Source: Magnetococcales bacterium
GTDB taxonomy: Bacteria > Pseudomonadota > Magnetococcia > Magnetococcales > Magnetaquicoccaceae
Assembly (NCBI GenBank): GCA_015231775.1
Contig: JADGAY010000006.1
Span: 1-47,851 of the forward strand
Reading direction: 5' to 3'
Length of the DNA stretch: 47,851 bases
Made by a program: the position numbers and the translations under genes. Each line of letters opens with the position of its first letter. Within the stretch, counting starts at the first letter, position 1. The notes under the pieces were generated by a model. The model had not been told where the DNA came from. It worked only from the letters and a program-made list of their open reading frames with translations, and did no database searches. Positions 46,020 to 47,851 of this stretch are shown here, in pieces.

Positions 46020-47768
46020 ATGAACACCGAATGGATGCGCGACCGGTTGATCCGCAAGAATCCTCTGGCCTCGGTGGCTGCCGGATCCCCCTGGGAACGG
46101 GTCGGGGTGGATGTGGCGTCCATCAACCGCATCTCCTTCGAGGGGGTGATGCGGCTTTACCGGCAGCTCGCCCACACGCCCGGAGAACCATTGGCCGCGC
46201 TGCTGCTCGGCGAGGTCGGGAACGGCAAAAGTCACCTGCTGGCCCGGCTGCGCACCGCCTGCCAGCAGGAGAAACAGGCCGGCGCGCTGGTTCTGGTGAC
46301 GCCACCGGAGAATGGCGCGACCCCGTTTCGTTATCTTCTGAGGGAAATCGCCGACGGACTGCGCCGCCCAGCGGACGAGAGGGGGGATCTCTCCTTCTGG
46401 CAACATCTGGCAGCCCTGCTGATCGTCAAGAGTCGGGATCCGCGACGTGACCCGGAACGCAAGGATCCGGATCTCGGTCGGATTCTCAAGGCGATGCGGC
46501 ATGGCAAGGGATCGCCATCCAAATGGTGGCACAAGCTGCGCACCGCCTCATTTTTCGACGACTTGGCCCCGGAGGCCTTTGATCTGGTGGAGGTTTTGGT
46601 TCGCTGGCTTCCCGCCGCGGCGGAGGAGCGACGGGAGGCTTTGGCCTGGTTGCGTGGCGAGGCGGTATCGGGCGGTCGGCTTCCGGCCCGTCTGGAACGG
46701 TTCGAGGCCAGTCTGGAGGAGATCGAGGAGCGGGCGCGCGCCCGGTTGATCGCTCTGGGATCGCTGCTGGGCGTGGCGCGGCGACCGCTGTTGATCTGTT
46801 TCGACCGCCTGGAAGATCTGCATACGCCGGCGCAACATACGGCCATGGACCGGATGCTCACCTTTCTGGTGGACCGGATGGATACCGCCTTGCCGGTGGT
46901 GCTGGCGCGTGGGCAGTTCTGGGAGACGTTGCGTCTGGAGCGGTGGAACGCCCAGATCGTCGGACGTCTGGAGAGCAACCGTTTCGAGATGACCGGCTGT
47001 TCCCGCGCCGAAGCAGAGGCGCTGGTGCGAGGCCGGTTGGAGTCGGTTTTGGGCGCAGAGGGGATGAGGTCGCTCTTTTTCGACCCGGCCACGCTGCTCG
47101 AAACGTTGGCTCCGGGTCGCAACGCCCCGCGTATCGTCCTGACCCTGTCCAACCGGCGTCTGCAAGAGCTTCTGGAGCTGCCCGCTCGGGTTGCCGAAGA
47201 TCCGGAATCGCGTTTGGCCAGGGTCTGGGAGAGTCTGACGAGCCCCGCGCATTCCGCCCATCGGCGTGCCGAACCCATGCGTCCCGAACGGATCCGACAG
47301 GTGCTGCGGCTCTATCTGTTCGGCAACGACACGCCATCCGAAGCGGAAGAAGAGACGGCACTCTCCCTTGAACAACCCCCGCAAGCCGGTCGACCGGCGC
47401 GGCTCTGGCTGGTGGAGCCGCTGTTTCATCCCAAGGCGGTGATCCACAGCCTGAAACAGGGACTTGCCTGGCTGGAACGCCATCCCGGCGGACAGATCAC
47501 CTACATCCGTGATGGCCGGACTTCCATTCCATCAGCTCCCAAATGGCCGGAGACCAATCGCCTGTTGCGCCGTTTCCAGACGCGCGGTGGACGTCTGTTG
47601 CCGCTTTCCGGCGAGCGGATTGCGCGATGGCATGCCATCGCGGAGCTGCACGATGCCGTTCGATGTGGTGAGGTGACCTGGATCGATGCCCAGAATCGGG
47701 AACACCCCGTGCCTCTTGCCGTGCTGAACGATTTTCTGCGGTTGCATCTGTCCACCGAGCAGACATAG
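46020..47768 (+). CDS. P-loop ATPase of unknown system
   Basis: The protein is 582 residues. Walker A is GEVGNGKSHLL (about 65-75). A later strand LLICFDRLEDLH (about 260-271) has the shape of Walker B, and the FLVDRMDTALPVVLARGQFW segment is like the sensor region of AAA+ or STAND ATPases. The remaining helices are Arg-rich. The N-terminus (DRLIRKNPLASVAAGSPWER) is charged. The fold is of the large ATPase kind used in multi-gene defence or DNA-processing systems (BrxC/BrxD, KAP or related), but I cannot assign a family from sequence. It starts 4 bases after the winged-helix gene stop; ATG 46008 is an alternative. A third gene appears to follow and is cut by the window edge. Confidence 0.85.
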   Translation: MNTEWMRDRLIRKNPLASVAAGSPWERVGVDVASINRISFEGVMRLYRQLAHTPGEPLAALLLGEVGNGKSHLLARLRTACQQEKQAGALVLVTPPENGATPFRYLLREIADGLRRPADERGDLSFWQHLAALLIVKSRDPRRDPERKDPDLGRILKAMRHGKGSPSKWWHKLRTASFFDDLAPEAFDLVEVLVRWLPAAAEERREALAWLRGEAVSGGRLPARLERFEASLEEIEERARARLIALGSLLGVARRPLLICFDRLEDLHTPAQHTAMDRMLTFLVDRMDTALPVVLARGQFWETLRLERWNAQIVGRLESNRFEMTGCSRAEAEALVRGRLESVLGAEGMRSLFFDPATLLETLAPGRNAPRIVLTLSNRRLQELLELPARVAEDPESRLARVWESLTSPAHSAHRRAEPMRPERIRQVLRLYLFGNDTPSEAEEETALSLEQPPQAGRPARLWLVEPLFHPKAVIHSLKQGLAWLERHPGGQITYIRDGRTSIPSAPKWPETNRLLRRFQTRGGRLLPLSGERIARWHAIAELHDAVRCGEVTWIDAQNREHPVPLAVLNDFLRLHLSTEQT

Positions 47769-47802
47769 GGGAAAATCCGAGGAATTGGATGCAACCGGCA
47801 TC

Positions 47803-47851
47803 ATGGAAAACACGAACGAAAGCAACCGATCCCAGTACGACACTACCCTGA
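47803..47851 (+). CDS. Start of a further gene, cut by the window end
   Basis: An ATG 34 bases after the ATPase stop opens a frame (MENTNESNRSQYDTTL) that is still open at the last base. An alternative ATG at 47789 has better spacing to GAGGAA (47778-47783) but closes at the very end of the window, giving only 20 residues. Which of the two is real cannot be settled here. Confidence 0.3.
   Translation, partial: MENTNESNRSQYDTTL

Noticed and set aside
1-47851. Magnetosome, CRISPR, tRNA or rRNA genes
   Set aside because: No mam/mms-like proteins, spaced repeats or RNA gene signatures were seen. The FeoB relic alone is not evidence for a magnetosome island.

Overview
The window is a 47.9 kb piece of a Gram-negative, proteobacterial-type chromosome. 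It is moderately GC-rich and dense with two-component signalling genes. A periplasmic di-haem cytochrome c, hybrid kinases with C-terminal Hpt domains, several REC-HD-GYP proteins and a FeoB relic would fit a Magnetococcales-like or related motile aquatic proteobacterium. That placement is a weak inference: no 16S, tRNA or marker gene is present. I see no tRNA, rRNA or CRISPR array.

Layout. (1) 1-6.5 kb: an integrase N-terminal relic and a small IS66-like scar, then a leftward operon of degenerate receiver, large hybrid histidine kinase and REC-HD-GYP. (2) 6.45-6.96 kb: a response-regulator start cut after 14 codons by an IS66-family deletion derivative with perfect 20-bp ends. (3) 6.98-9.7 kb: recQ and a di-haem cytochrome c, both leftward. 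(4) 9.9-17.2 kb: a leftward operon from a recognisable sigma70-like promoter, encoding REC-HD-GYP, REC-RsbW-like ATPase, a kinase-less membrane PAS sensor and a hybrid kinase whose last codons lie in a MITE. (5) 17.3-19.2 kb: a partner-switching set of STAS, REC-SpoIIE phosphatase and STAS. (6) 20.1-24.7 kb, rightward: a membrane NtrB-like kinase and a sigma54-activating response regulator, then a small orphan protein. (7) 24.9-34.0 kb, leftward: a Cache-type hybrid kinase, a hybrid kinase with a cytosolic AmiC/UrtA-like ligand domain, a second REC-HD-GYP and a REC-kinase, in tight array. (8) 34.0-34.9 kb: a non-coding stretch with MITE copies. (9) 34.9-40.6 kb, rightward: an alternative chaperone operon of TPR protein, J-domain protein, GrpE-like factor, Hsp70 and zinc-ribbon protein. 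(10) 40.5-42.0 kb: relics of feoB and a transposase around an AT-rich STAS gene. (11) 42.1-47.85 kb, rightward: a SWIM zinc-finger protein and an uncharacterised partner, an Rpn nuclease relic, then a winged-helix-like protein and a P-loop ATPase in a cluster that runs off the window.

How the genes work together. The signalling part pairs phosphorelay kinases with c-di-GMP phosphodiesterases (three HD-GYP proteins and no GGDEF cyclase) and with Ser/Thr partner-switching (SpoIIE-type phosphatase, RsbW-like ATPase, three STAS proteins). Paralogous modules recur: two kinase plus HD-GYP pairs, and the same receiver fused to a phosphatase in one place and a kinase in another, which points to local duplication and domain shuffling. 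The chaperone operon looks like a self-contained DnaK/DnaJ/GrpE set with its own TPR scaffold. The right end is the likeliest place for an undescribed system, but its remaining genes lie outside the window.
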